DNA of 64,000 nt, from contig VIIQ02000575.1 of the NCBI GenBank assembly GCA_007449985.2, positions 248,001-312,000 of the forward strand, in the 5' to 3' direction. Positions 47,601-58,038 of the stretch are shown piece after piece; within the stretch, counting starts at the first letter, position 1, and every line of letters begins with the position of its first letter. A model generated the notes under the pieces. The model did no database searches and had not been told where the DNA came from. It saw only the letters and a program-made list of their open reading frames with translations. Origin of the DNA: Desmodesmus armatus. Lineage: Eukaryota > Chlorophyta > Chlorophyceae > Sphaeropleales > Scenedesmaceae. Both the position numbers and the translations under genes were made by a program.

Positions 47601-47705
47601 GAGCTCCCCCAAGATGGTGGCCTGGCCTCCATCCCATGGTGGGCCTGCAGTGCTGGTAGTGGGTGCAACTACAGTGGGCGCAAGTGCAGTAGCACTCCTT
47701 GCCAT
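41628..47705 (-). CDS. UvrD/Rep-family (SF1A) DNA helicase, SRS2-like
   Basis: Eleven exons read right to left in phase: 47705-47543, 47287-47184, 46875-46793, 46092-45826, 45540-45309, 44991-44854, 44499-44351, 43891-43699, 43394-43193, 42982-42600, 42251-41628; about 845 residues. All helicase motifs appear in order: a Q-motif-like LSAEQHAAVNAP; Walker A GPGSGKTT (55-62) split across an intron; SFTRKAAEEM (Ia); KIFHALCW (Ib/TxH-like); VDEAQD (297-302, motif II); VGDPDQAIYGFRGAD (motif III); NYRCGQKI (motif IV); SIHKAKGREA (V, near 757) and YVALTRFRDA (VI). These 3'-5' helicases strip recombinase from DNA and act in repair. Land plants have an organelle-associated SRS2-like member, a reasonable comparison. 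The start at 47705 is tentative. An alternative ATG near 47839 gives a transit-peptide-like MLLRSATPSCC but in another frame that stops, so targeting is unresolved. Confidence 0.92.
44070..44101. repeat. Perfect 32-bp palindrome, no spacer
   Basis: GTACAGCCTGACTGGG is followed directly by its exact reverse complement. It lies in an intron of the helicase gene between the exons encoding motifs IV and the linker. It can form a cruciform or an RNA stem of 16 bp less the loop. Confidence 0.95.
44657..44679. repeat. 11-bp inverted repeat, 1-nt spacer
   Basis: CAATGGGCCAG, G, CTGGCCCATTG. It sits in the next helicase intron, 560 bp from the 32-bp palindrome. Confidence 0.85.
44804..44820. repeat. 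Telomere-like tract inside a helicase intron
   Basis: CCTAAACCCTAAACCCT, two and a half CCCTAAA units, 34 bp from the donor of the motif II/III exon. Same repeat type and strand orientation as the tract at 23811. Confidence 0.8.
45271..45288. repeat. 18-bp AT-rich palindrome
   Basis: TTGTTTTAATTAAAACAA is fully palindromic and stands out as AT-rich DNA inside a GC-rich helicase intron. A second AT-rich island of ~65 bp lies at 46495-46560 in another intron of the same gene. Confidence 0.8.
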
Positions 47706-48666
47706 GCAGCGCCGCACCCTCCAGTTCTGCCGCGAGCCTGCTACTGCCAGTGGAGCAGCACTGCATTGCTGCACCTGCCGGGGCGTGCTGATGGTGCAGT
47801 GCTGCAGCAGCAACTTGGAGTTGCAGATCGCAGCAACATACTGCAACCTGAGCAGGACCAGTGCTGCTGGAAGACTCGTTCAGGCCAGCTTGCCTCAGGC
47901 AGCAGTGCAGTTAGAGGGGTAGGGGCTACCTTGGACGCACTGGTGCACAGCTACGCGTGAGTGAGACAGGGCTCGCGACAGTCGATGACACACGCTTCGA
48001 AGGCATTGCCATCGCTGCAAGCAACGGACGCACTGGTGGGGATCTGGTCAACTCGCAAGTCGCAACCTTTGACCGCAAGCTGTCTAGCGCAACGCAAAGG
48101 GACCGGCTTGATCAAGTGCAAGCAGAAGGTAGCGAGGGCAGCACTGCTTCACAGGTGTCATTCATCGCTTCACATTCGCGCTCTGTTCGCTACACCAGTG
48201 TGCGACATGTGGTCACGTCGTGGGCAGTTGGAACATGACATCGATCGGGATTGTCTCGTTTGGTTCCTCAACCTCGTCGGGCAGGCGATCTCTTTGCAAA
48301 ATCCAGACTGGAATCCAAGAAAAGACGCAGGGGCTTGCGAAACCAAACGCATTGGCTGCACTCAGTTGTACGTCGAGGCAGGGTTACACGGAACACCTGC
48401 CCATATGCTGCATATGGACAGGCTTTGTAAATGTACAAAGCCTGCAATGCGCAGTGTGCAAACCTCACTGCACCGTGTTGCAAAGTCAACTACACACTCA
48501 CTCTGTCAGCAATTACAATCGGTCCACCAAAACCACACAGCTTGCGTGATACATCCACGGCTTGACAACAAACTGGACTCCACCACCAATGCCGACATTG
48601 CACTGCGCATTTGCTATCACACACCCAGCACGGGGCCTGCGCACACCCACCAGCCCTGCCAGGCAA
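47706..48666. other. Intergenic, no gene recognised
   Basis: About 1.0 kb upstream of the helicase start; it should contain that gene's 5' UTR and promoter. Open frames here (47957-48238 and 47961-48722 on the + strand) have no motifs. A hairpin at 48419 is listed separately. Confidence 0.55.
48419..48444. repeat. 11-bp perfect inverted repeat, 4-nt loop
   Basis: CAGGCTTTGTA, AATG, TACAAAGCCTG: a compact, stable stem-loop. A smaller one, CCATATG-CTG-CATATGG, lies just left of it. Confidence 0.85.
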
Positions 48667-50969
48667 TCACACAAACGAAGACAAACATTGCAGCCACAAG
48701 TACAAAGAAAGAACAACACTGAAAACTACACCATTCGGCTTGTGAGCTGGCATGCACACACCACCAGGCTGCAACCCCTTCACCACACCAACACAAAGCA
48801 TTGAACAAGCTGTCATGCCATGCCCCAGGTCACGTCTGATGTACACCACCAGATCACGCACAAACACAAAAGTCACTACTAATAGTACGACGCAAACATA
48901 CAAAAACACACAGCATGACCTGTGTGGGTGGCTGGGAGGATGGCTGACAAGAAACAGCAATCTTCTTGGGTCTGAGCCCAAGGGGAGGTTGGATGGTAGT
49001 ACACAGGCACACAGGGGGGGACGGCATGTTCGGTGCGGGCTCGTTCGCGTGAGCCAGCACCACATGACTGCCTGCTGGTGGCTGTGAGGCACTGCGTCAC
49101 CTTCAAGAGGCGATATCAACCACATTGACAACATGACATAGCCCACTGCATATCTGACTGCTCCAGCAATTGCAGTGAGGGTACCGCGGCACAGGATGGC
49201 CGCAATGCAGGCAGTACGATACAGCGCAAACAGGAGCATCCACACAGGTGCAGGTGGCAAGGCGCATGTGGTGCCGCAACTGTGATGCGCCAACCTCAAC
49301 ATCTCATGCACCAGCTGGACAGGGCTGCTGTGCAAGGTGAGCAAAATGCCAGATAAGCGCCGAGTGTGAGAGGGTGACAGTGACCTGTCCACACCTCCAA
49401 CAGCACCAGCGGCCAGCATGAGTAAAAACACGTACTACCAACGGCAAGGCCCAACGACATGCTGAAAAGTGAACAGAGTCTGCGCAACAGACATGTGCAA
49501 GCGTGCAAGGGACAGTCAACATGCAGTGCACGTACCACAGCTGCCCATGGGACCTGGAGCCCCACTGCAGGCTGGCATGGCTCTTGCTGCCTTGTCACAC
49601 TGCAGTAGCGCACGTAACCGAACGGCCAGGCTGTCGGCCGCCCAACAGGCAAACACAGCAAACACTTCCTGGAACATGTTGAAGCACAGGAGCTGCCGAG
49701 AAAGAGTGCAGGAGTCCATGCGTTGTACCTATGCACACACTGTTTGACAAACGCATATCAGGCTTGTAGCACCTGTCAGATCCGCCAGGATTGGATCAGT
49801 GCCATCACCAGAGATCCCCACTCACAGGGAGCTGTAGGGTTGTGATAACAACACACACATACAGTGCAATGCAGGCTCCGCACTGATTTGAGCGCACAGG
49901 CGCAACACAAGCACCAAACCATGGACACACCACCTCGACACACACATCGCAGCCCAACATTGCGCGCAGCGCCAAGCTCTCACCCACAAACACACTCGCA
50001 TGTACACATAACTGCGACAGCAGGGCACTCGCCGGTAGGCATGCTTGATTCCCTGGTGCAGAAAGCTGTCCAACACACATGACTTGAGCTCAGCAGACGT
50101 GCATCACCCGTACAGCCCAGGCGCAAGACAAATCAAGCACACAATCATCCTGGGGATGACAGAGCAGCGTGCATGGTGCCAGCCAGCCACATTGACCATT
50201 GTCTTCCACCAATCAACCCGCGAAAACATGCCACCATACCACACTACCTACTGAACCACCTTCCCGTAAACACAGCACGATACGACAAAACTGGAGAGCG
50301 TGAGGCTGAGGGCCCAGATAACACACGTAGAAGCAATGGTGCAAGACCCGAAGCCCATATCATCTGCACAGCCCACCTGCCACTTGCAAGCCAAAAACTT
50401 GGCACACCAGCGTCTACCTGCATTTCACGCCTGCTCGCTGCCCACCTACCCCACTCCCTGTCCCTCCCAACCACAGCCTACAGCACGGCAAAGGACAGCT
50501 GAATGCGGCAGCTGTCACGCAAAATAGCCTGCTGTAGGGGAACTGTGGTTTGGCCAACAGGCCCCTTCCTGCTGCATGACTTGCAGCACACCCATGTGAG
50601 TTTCCAAAAGCTGGTGCTTCTGTTGTGAAGCCCGCATCCGAGTATGTATGCTGCTGAGCGCGCAAAAGTGACTGCACAACAGACAGGGTGTTGCCATGCC
50701 CCCATCAAGAAATGGCACATGGCGGCCACAGGGCGTAAAACTGCACAGGCAGGAAGACGAAGCCACCACACCGATGTCATGCCCCGAAATCGTGGATGCC
50801 CTACAACTGCCCAACCAACATGTGCCCGGCACCACCCTGCACACGTATAAAGTGACCAAACATAGGCAGTATCGGAAAAAGTGACGGCACATACCACAAC
50901 ACTTATGGTGTAGCAGACGGATGCCCAGTTCGTACTCAGCACCAGGAACTGGGCATATTTTGAGGCCAT
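48667..50969 (-). CDS. Tentative multi-pass membrane protein
   Basis: A phase-consistent chain can be read right to left: 50969-50895 (starting MASKYAQFLVLSTNW), 50065-49988, 49728-49536, 49461-49385, and 49314-48667 ending in TGA. It would encode about 356 residues with hydrophobic stretches such as ASVCYTISVVLSA, FQEVFAVFACWAA, VWMLLFALYRTACIAAIL and VFLYVCVVLLVVTFVFV. The style resembles the + strand membrane protein at 12966 (an Arg after a FAFY or FALY segment), hinting at a lineage-specific family. No family was recognised, one donor (GTCACT) is weak, and the first exon contains an 11-bp inverted repeat, so part or all of this model may be wrong. The region could instead be 3' flank of the DUF506 gene. 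Confidence 0.35.
50921..50956. repeat. 11-bp perfect inverted repeat, 14-nt loop
   Basis: ATGCCCAGTTC at 50921-50931 pairs with GAACTGGGCAT at 50946-50956. It lies in the first exon of the tentative membrane protein. Confidence 0.85.
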
Positions 50970-52374
50970 GTGAGTTGAGGCCATGTGGCTTGTGATGGGA
51001 TGCGCCACACACGCATGCACACACACTGCCGCGTCCCGCCCCGAATCTTCGGGCGCATGGAGTCTTTGAAGCCAGCAAGGCACCAGCAGCTCGGCACTGC
51101 ACAGCATGCTGCCAACTGGCCCCCCACAACGATCATGCCATTCGTCAACATGACACCTTTGTGCTGACCACAGGAGAAAAAGGGCCAGGTTCCACGTCCC
51201 CAGGACGTGTTGATACAAAAGCGTTGATCTCCCCTCCTGGTCATGCCCGGTCAGCACCACACCCACAGCGCAATCCTGCAAAACCGATGAACAAACATCC
51301 CCGACCTAGCCCAAAACTGGCGCGACTCTGCCCTGCACTGCAACACGCTGCTTCACATCCCTGCCACTAAAGCGGCACGAAGCCTGCTCCCTCTCCGTGA
51401 GACCAATGCAAGTGCTCACCTGGCTGGCATTGCTGCAGCAGGGGCACCTCCAACAGCTGGCATGTCAACACTTGGCAGGACAACTGAGGGTGCTGCTACT
51501 GGAATGTAGCTCTGCCCGGCCAAGAGCCACACCCACACCACACAGTGCAACGCTTGCAGTTCACACACACCCTGGCAAACAGCCACAGCAGACGGCTGAC
51601 AGCAGGAGCAGAACTGGTGTGCAAGCAGCGCAACTGACAAAAGCCTCTGCTCCATGCAGTGACAGCAGGCAGCAGATGCAATGGGAGCAGCAACAACTTA
51701 TGCAGCACAGACGCGCCCGGGCATCACTCTCCCCAGTAACCATCGCTCACACAACCCAGAAGGTCACCTGAGCTGTGCATCACAACACAGCAACAACAGC
51801 AGCAAGAGGGCTTGCAAAGCGTAAGCACCCCAGCCACAGATGTGGCCAAGGGCCCCACACACCCACAGTCGATGCACACAGGCTGCGCCCAACTGGGTCA
51901 CAGCCACTGTCTCTGTGCCACACACGGTCTCTGCACACACACGGGCCCCAGCATGCAGCAACAACACGCTCTCTCACTCAGCTTGGCTGGCAAGCAACAA
52001 GCTCGCAGCCAATGCTTGGCTGCAAGTGAAGATGACTTGCAGCACCTCACCATCTCTCGATACGAACAAAAGAGGAGGGAACATGGACGCTTGTAAAACA
52101 GCCACATGCACCACCACACGTGCCCGTGTAGGGTCCGATTCCGCTTGTCAACATCAAACAAAACTCTAGCCAACCACTGGCAGACAGCACGCCTGCACAT
52201 CCAAAAAGCAGACCCACACAAGGCCCAAAATCAACACCTGCTGCTTACCCAGGCGTTGAAGCGTACCTAGCACCTGCTGCATCGCAACACAATGAGACAC
52301 TCTTCTCAACATACCAAGCCCAAGCCGCGCACAGGCCGCTGGAGCATGCATGCAGCCGCCAGCGGTCTCCAGCC
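50970..52374. other. Intergenic, no gene recognised
   Basis: About 1.4 kb downstream of the DUF506 stop. It should hold that gene's 3' UTR. A 267-codon - strand frame (50478-51281) covers part of it, starts at TTG and shows no family motif. Composition is C/A-rich on the + strand. Confidence 0.55.
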
Positions 52375-53876
52375 TCACAGAGGTGTTGCACAAAACCCAA
52401 ACCCGCCTACCACCCGCGTAAGGGGCTCAAAGCACTTGACAACCTGCTGCGCAGCAGTGCTGGGCCTCAGGGCAGACGCCTTGGCCAGGGTTGCCTTGCT
52501 GCTGGTGTGGCCGGCCTCCTGCTTCTGCTCACCCTCCACAGGGCCTGCACCTCCTGCTGGTGCCAGGGGGCTGGCTGCAGCTGACTCACAACCGGCATCA
52601 GAGGCCAGGAACTGACCATGAGCCGCACTCCCGCTGCTGCTGCTGCAGTTGCTGCTGTCCAGCTGGATGCCACTGGCGTTGCTGCTGGGCGCCAGGGGGC
52701 TGTGCTCTGCAACTGCGACATGGCAGGCCTGGCGCAGTAGCCGCGTGCTGCTGTCACGTGCGGCCCTGCACGCTGCAGCACCGTTGCCAGCGCTGGGGAA
52801 TGCTGCGCATGGTCCCGAGCGGGGATGGCGGGCTGCAGGAGCAACAGCCATGTGTGTGGTAGGCACTGCTGCTGCGGCGCCGCCGCATGCTGGCAGCGCC
52901 AGATCCAGAGACTTGCGGGGCATCCACTTGGTCATCATGCTGCGCAGGCTGCGCCAGGGCGGCATCACACTGCCTGCCTCTTTGAAGGCCAGAGCCATCT
53001 CAGCACACAGCACTGCCACTAGTGGCTGCACGCTGCTGAGTGTGCCGATGAACACGCCGGGCACCACGTCCAGCACAGCACAGTAGCGAGGCGAGGGGTG
53101 TGCGATGATGAAGTTCTCCCTGAACGAGGGGTCGATCACAATCTCCTCTGAGGTGCTGTGTAGGTTACTGCTGCTGTGTGCTGAGGGCGACAGGATCAGG
53201 AAGGAGTGGCGGAGGTTTTGCAGGCAGGCTGCGCCCTGGCCGCCACCAACACAGTCGCGCAGCCGCACGGTGTAGCCCAAGGCTTGGGCAGCTGCCACGA
53301 GATCATCCTGCTGTGTGAGCTGTGCCAGGACATCCGACACCTGCACATGGTGGTGGTGCACGGTGGTGGTGTGGCAGGCAGGCATATGGAACATGGTGTG
53401 GGCACGGGTATCACGGAATGGCAGGAACAAGGGGCTTGGCTGATGGCAGGGTGCAGAAATAGGCTGGCAGAGGTGCCAGGTTGGTGGGGTCCCAACCCCC
53501 TGTCCTGCTTTACTGCTGGCAGAGACAGCGGCCCAGAGGCAAACCCGTAGGCCACCACCACAACGTCAAGACTACGTCAAGTGGCCTGTCTGTCTTGTTC
53601 GAGGCCATAACAAGCCAACCACTGCGTCTGCCCAACACGGAACATGTTCCGTGCTGAAAGGACCGTCCCATGGTGCAGACACAACGTCACGTCAGCCGAG
53701 ACCTGCATACCACTAGCACCCACCTGACACACAGACTCGGACGCATCCTGAACCAGGCGCTGCACCTGTTCAACAGCTGGCCAGCAAGGCACTGCAGTGT
53801 CCTCGTCTTCTTCGGGGCAAGTCTCCAAATCGAACAACATGCTGCTCACGGGCTTCATTCCGGAAACAACAACCAT
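52375..53876 (-). CDS. DUF506 (PDDEXK-like) protein
   Basis: Two exons, 53876-53724 and 53340-52375, give about 372 residues. The first exon (MVVVSGMKPVSSM, then LETCPEEDEDTAVP) is acidic, as usual at the start of this family. The second carries the hallmark order of plant DUF506: a short strand SFLILSP, then EEIVIDPSFRENFIIA (116-131), RYCAVLDVVPGVFIGT, LVAVLCAEMALAF and MPPWRSLRSMMTKW (177-190). Acidic and Lys residues in such blocks led to its placement in the PDDEXK nuclease-like superfamily, but nuclease activity is not established; plant members are stress-responsive regulators. The tail after residue ~200 is low-complexity Ala/Ser-rich. The exon 2 start was set by an in-phase CAG acceptor at 53341; the upstream open frame is intron. 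It starts back to back with the small + strand gene. Confidence 0.88.
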
Positions 53877-54324
53877 GGCGAGGCTGCCTGTGGTTCACTC
53901 ACGATGCACACACGGATTCGGAATCTCCCGGCCCCTACTAACGTTGAGCTAATTGAAAGGCTTACAAAACTGAAAGGACACAAAAACGGCCAGAGACGTG
54001 GGCAGGCACATAGAGTATGAGGGGAAAATGACTCCTAAAACCAAAACCAAAACCCTGCCCTGCCGTATGGTTACGCATTGGGCGCCACACCAGTATTTCT
54101 GTGATTTCCAAAGCCAGACGCTGTCACAGACCAGAGCTGCTGCACCCCTGCACTGTGAACCAGAGTGGGGTGTGACTGATCTGGACAGTAGAGTCCAGCA
54201 CAGATTACTCTTCTGCCACCACCACGTCCACACCCGGTCCAAAGCTCTCTGTGGCCGGGGTGTTGGTGCAGCAGGCTCAACTGTTGCCGTCCCCCACCCC
54301 ATAGTAGTCCCTCAGCAGTAGAAC
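53877..54324. promoter_or_regulatory. Divergent promoter region
   Basis: 448 bp separate the start codons of the DUF506 gene (-) and the small gene (+), so both promoters and 5' UTRs must share it unless there are 5' non-coding exons. No clear TATA box was found. An AAAACC-rich patch, CTAAAACCAAAACCAAAACC, lies at 54034. Confidence 0.5.
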
Positions 54325-55091
54325 ATGGGCTGGTTCACTGATTTCTTCAGCCACGAGCTCAAGAAGGGCGTGGAAGACAAGCAGGAACTTCAGAAAGTAT
54401 TCGAGGAGCGCCTGGATGCTGCTATCGCCAAGCAGGAAGCAGAGTAAGTGCCTTGAAGCAAGCAGCAGACCCCACAGCAGCGTGATGCCGAAGTGCTGGA
54501 GCAGCATCGCAATCACCAATGTGTAAGAGGAAGATTCCAAACACATCCACTCACGTGGTGTCACGATCTGATCTGCCGATCTGGTTTGCCAATACCTGCA
54601 GGCGCAAGTATGCTGACATGAGCTCCAAGCCCAAGTATCGCTTCTCGCACCTGCAGATGGACCCTTACGTAAGCCACCCACAGCTGCTTGTGCCACAGCC
54701 GTTGCATACTGAGACAGCACATGTGCCAGCATCAGGAGCACACAGGTGTTGGTTTAGCAGGCTCCATGTGCCTGGTCGCACTTTGTGTATATTGGGTCTA
54801 CCCTTGCTGTGCGTCCTGAAGAACGTGCACGCAGCTGTTATCGCTTCACAGCAGCGATGCGGCCGTGCCGCCTGGTGTAGCATCATTTTGCATGACCAGG
54901 GCTTTGCATGATCAGGGCCGCCATGGAAACCTAATGTTGAGTTGCTGAGGGGTCAGTCTGCATGCTGCAGCCTGCTAGTCGCCCTGCTCACCCGTCCCGT
55001 GCTGTGCCTGTCTGCCTGCCTACAGTATGAGCAGCGGAACAAAATGTTCCCACACAAGAAGTTTGTCCGCCGTGAGGGAGCCAGCGTCTGA
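54325..55091 (+). CDS. Small 83-residue protein, family not recognised
   Basis: Three exons in phase: 54325-54443, 54602-54668 and 55026-55091. The start is MGWFTDFFSHELKKGVEDKQ; the middle exon encodes RKYADMSSKPKYRFSHLQMD; the end is YEQRNKMFPHKKFVRREG before TGA. The N-terminus is an aromatic segment followed by a charged helix. The rest is basic with several Tyr and Phe. Clean GT-AG introns, matching phases and low-repeat composition argue for a real gene despite its size. Such short basic proteins are often accessory subunits of mitochondrial complexes in algae, but that is only a guess. No transmembrane segment of full length is visible. Confidence 0.7.
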
Positions 55092-55672
55092 GCGCTTGAG
55101 CGGGCGGGACCAGCAGCAGCACCAGCGCAAGCAGCCGTTGCACAGCAGGTGCCATGAACCCAACTTGCATCTGGTGACCTTCCATAGCCTGTGGACTGTG
55201 GGGGTGGCTGTGTAGCTGGGCGCTGTATCCCACAACACAGCATGTGGCAGCCGGCTGCAGCCGTTGGTGGTGCACAGCAGGAATGTCATGTGCTTGTTTA
55301 CGACCAGCACTCCGCTCAGATGATGGGCTAGCAGCCAGCAGGCTATTGTGTCCGTGATATACTGGGGGCAGTGTCTGTGCAATTGCAACTGACAATTATG
55401 CAGCAAGCTGTGGTGGGGTCGTGTCTGCAGCTGTGCTTGCACGCCAACGTGCCAATGGGCAGCAGCTGGTTGTTTGCAGCAGCAGGACTCAGCTGCCTGG
55501 TGACTAGCAGCTATTGTGGAGTGTCTTCACGCCTCGCTAGTCCCTGCAGTCGAGTGGGTTTGGGGCTGGTGTCGAGATTCAGCTCATGAGAAGAGTTTTA
55601 CTAGTTTTTTCATCCATTGTAGTGGTGAGCTTCTGTTACCCTTGTTGGCCTGGACCATGAGGGGTGCATGTC
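55092..55672. other. Intergenic between convergent genes
   Basis: About 580 bp holding the 3' ends of the small gene (+) and the ureidoglycolate lyase-type gene (-). Nothing further is recognised. Confidence 0.6.
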
Positions 55673-57497
55673 TCAGCACTCCAGGACAGTAAATGCTGTG
55701 TTGTTGCTGGCTGCATAGTCGTGTGTGTTGTGGTCCACGACATTGGTGTCTGAAAGCTCCAGGTTGTAAAATGACATCGCGTCCGAGCTGTCAAAGAGTG
55801 GCCCTGCAGCAGTACAGCAGGACAGGGCACAAACGGCAGTAACCGGTTACAGAGCTGCCTGCCAGTCGGGGGGGGGGGGGGGTGCCCCCTGGGCACCTTC
55901 AAAAAAAAAGATACAGGGCTGCCTGCTGCCTGGCTGTGCGGCGTGGGTGCTGTGCAAGGTGGGTTTGTGTCCAACAAGCCCCCTTGTGCAGCTGTGGTGG
56001 AAGGATCATGAGTCATGATGCTACACATCACAGCTGCACGAGAGGGCTCGTTGAACACGAATCCACTCATGCTTCAGGACTACATGACATGCATCATGAC
56101 AGCAGTTTTCAACGCACAGGCATGCGAATGGTCTGTTCCGTTGATGCAACACTGTCATGAGTGTGGAGTGCTGGGCGTATCAAGAGTTGTAGTGGTGATC
56201 ACTCTGCTTTGCAGCTCTGCCAGTGCAGTCAGCCAGTGACCTGCATCATAAAGCCCACCAAAACCCTCTGTGCAGGTATTGGCAGACCCAAGGATGGTCC
56301 TCGCTGTCACATGCAGCGGCATGCAAAGTGTGGTCACCACTCAATGCTCACCGGGTGCCTGGCCACTGCCACCACCAGAGCCGGGCTGTGCTGTCACATC
56401 CCCAATTGTACCCCCCCAAATGCACCCCTACTTTCATTCAGTTACCTTCATGTCACAGTGAGCCAAGGGTTGGGGGCCCCGCAGCTCGTCTAGCTTCAGC
56501 TGCACATGCATATGCATCACTATCCACTTGTTCCCGTTGACAGACACGGCAGCTTCAGCCTCTGCGATCTTACTACAACACCCCTGCTTTCATTCTGTTG
56601 GGCTAGGGTCTTGCCAGCCCCGCCTGCTGCTCCCCTAACACCATGCCTAGGCCCCCCTTCCTTCCCCCTCCGCCCTCCCTCCTCCCCCCCCCCCCCCCCC
56701 CCCCCCCGTGGTTCCCACCTGCATGCCACGTCCCCTGCTTGAACTTGATGGCGGTCCCGTGCGGCACCTTGAATGCTGTGAGCTGCTGCTGCTGTGGGTA
56801 CTCTGCCACGCTGCCTGTGGGTGCAGCCACCACAATGTACCAGGGCTGGGGTGGGTTGAGGCCCCCTAGACACTGAGTGACGTCTGCGTGGTAGGTGATG
56901 CGGGAGAAGGTCAGGCCCCTTCTGGGCAGGTCCATTATGTAGAACCTGCAGGCAACATGTGTTTTTTTGGGAATTTCAGAAGTGTGAGGGGGATGCCTTG
57001 GCCATGTGACACACTTCTAGGCCCACTCCTCCTAGTAATAATAGTACATGTACACCTACGGAGGGTGATGGTGTATGCCAGTACCACAAAGGGAGGAGTG
57101 CACAGGGATGCTTGCTGGCATTAGGGGCTACTCCATCCACATGTTTGTTGTCGCTGATGTGACGTCAGGCTTGCAGTGAGTGTGAAGAGTCAAACAGTGC
57201 GTCGGTGCATGTGCGTACCTGGGGGTTCCTTTGTTCAGCACAAGTTGTGCGTCTGCTGCATCAAACTGCTTTCCATCGTCCGTGGGCTCAACAACCTGCG
57301 GTGACCGCAAATCAGGACCGTTGCTTTGGCTGAAGAGCAATGGGGGGGGGGGGGGGGGTCACTGCTACTGCTACTACTGCCTCAGGAACTTGGCCAGATC
57401 ACTGTACCTGACCGAAGGGTTCGAACGCCTCAGGTGTTAAAGGTATCGACTGAAGCCTGACAGCAGTGGTTGTGGCCGCGCAGTGTACTTGGCGCAT
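55673..57497 (-). CDS. Ureidoglycolate lyase-type (AllA family) cupin
   Basis: Four exons right to left in phase: 57497-57408, 57295-57219, 56945-56719 and 55803-55673; 174 residues. The exon pieces fit the family: IPLTPEAFEPFGQVVEP (about 19-35), the substrate-barrel core FYIMDLPRRGLTFSRITYHA, VTQCLGGLNPPQPWYIVVA, a basic TAIKFKQGTWHAG, and the C-terminal SFYNLELSDTNVVDHN. AllA-type enzymes split ureidoglycolate into glyoxylate and urea in allantoin (purine nitrogen) use. Plant and algal relatives of this exact type exist, but their activity has been questioned in Arabidopsis, where a different amidohydrolase does this step. So the family is certain and the reaction is inferred. No targeting peptide is evident. 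The introns hold C-runs and G-runs near 56690 and 57345. Confidence 0.92.
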
Positions 57498-58038
57498 CCT
57501 GCGTAGTGCTTTGCTGGTTGATCGACCGGAGCAGGAGGGAAACCGCTGTTGCATCAACATCATGCTGTGCCTTTTTCAATTGATACGAGACTATACTTGA
57601 CGACTTCCAACCGTTCAACTCGCTCAACAACCATTCAACAATCCAACAACAAAACATTGGACAAGCTGTCAAAACCCCACAACAGCCCTAGTCCCTCGCG
57701 CAATGTAGACACAACCAAATACAAACAACAAAGTCCATTCATTGAAGTAAGCAGACATGCAACACGCTCCACTGGCGCAATGCAGTCCCACTGCACTGCT
57801 GAATCCACGCCCACCACCCACCCTTACGGTCCGACAGCCAAGCCCTGACACCACCTGGGAGGTTCACGCTGCCCCTGCCACCATATACTGCCTACATCAC
57901 CTGCCTGCCTGGCATTCAGGCTCACTGCCTCACTCCCACTCTGAGCTCCTATCACCCCTCCACTCCATGCCATCGCTGAGCTTCCCTCCACCCACGCCGC
58001 CGTGCTCCCCCCCTGCCACCACTGACCATCTTCCCCAA
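57498..58038. other. Intergenic, head-to-tail
   Basis: About 540 bp between the CHY gene's stop and the lyase start, both on the - strand. It should contain the lyase promoter. It is C-rich on its right half. No clear motif. Confidence 0.55.

Noticed and set aside
50478..51281. 267-codon - strand open frame
   Set aside because: TTG start and no motif. Only its MASKYAQFL portion joins in phase with downstream exons, so the rest is treated as non-coding.
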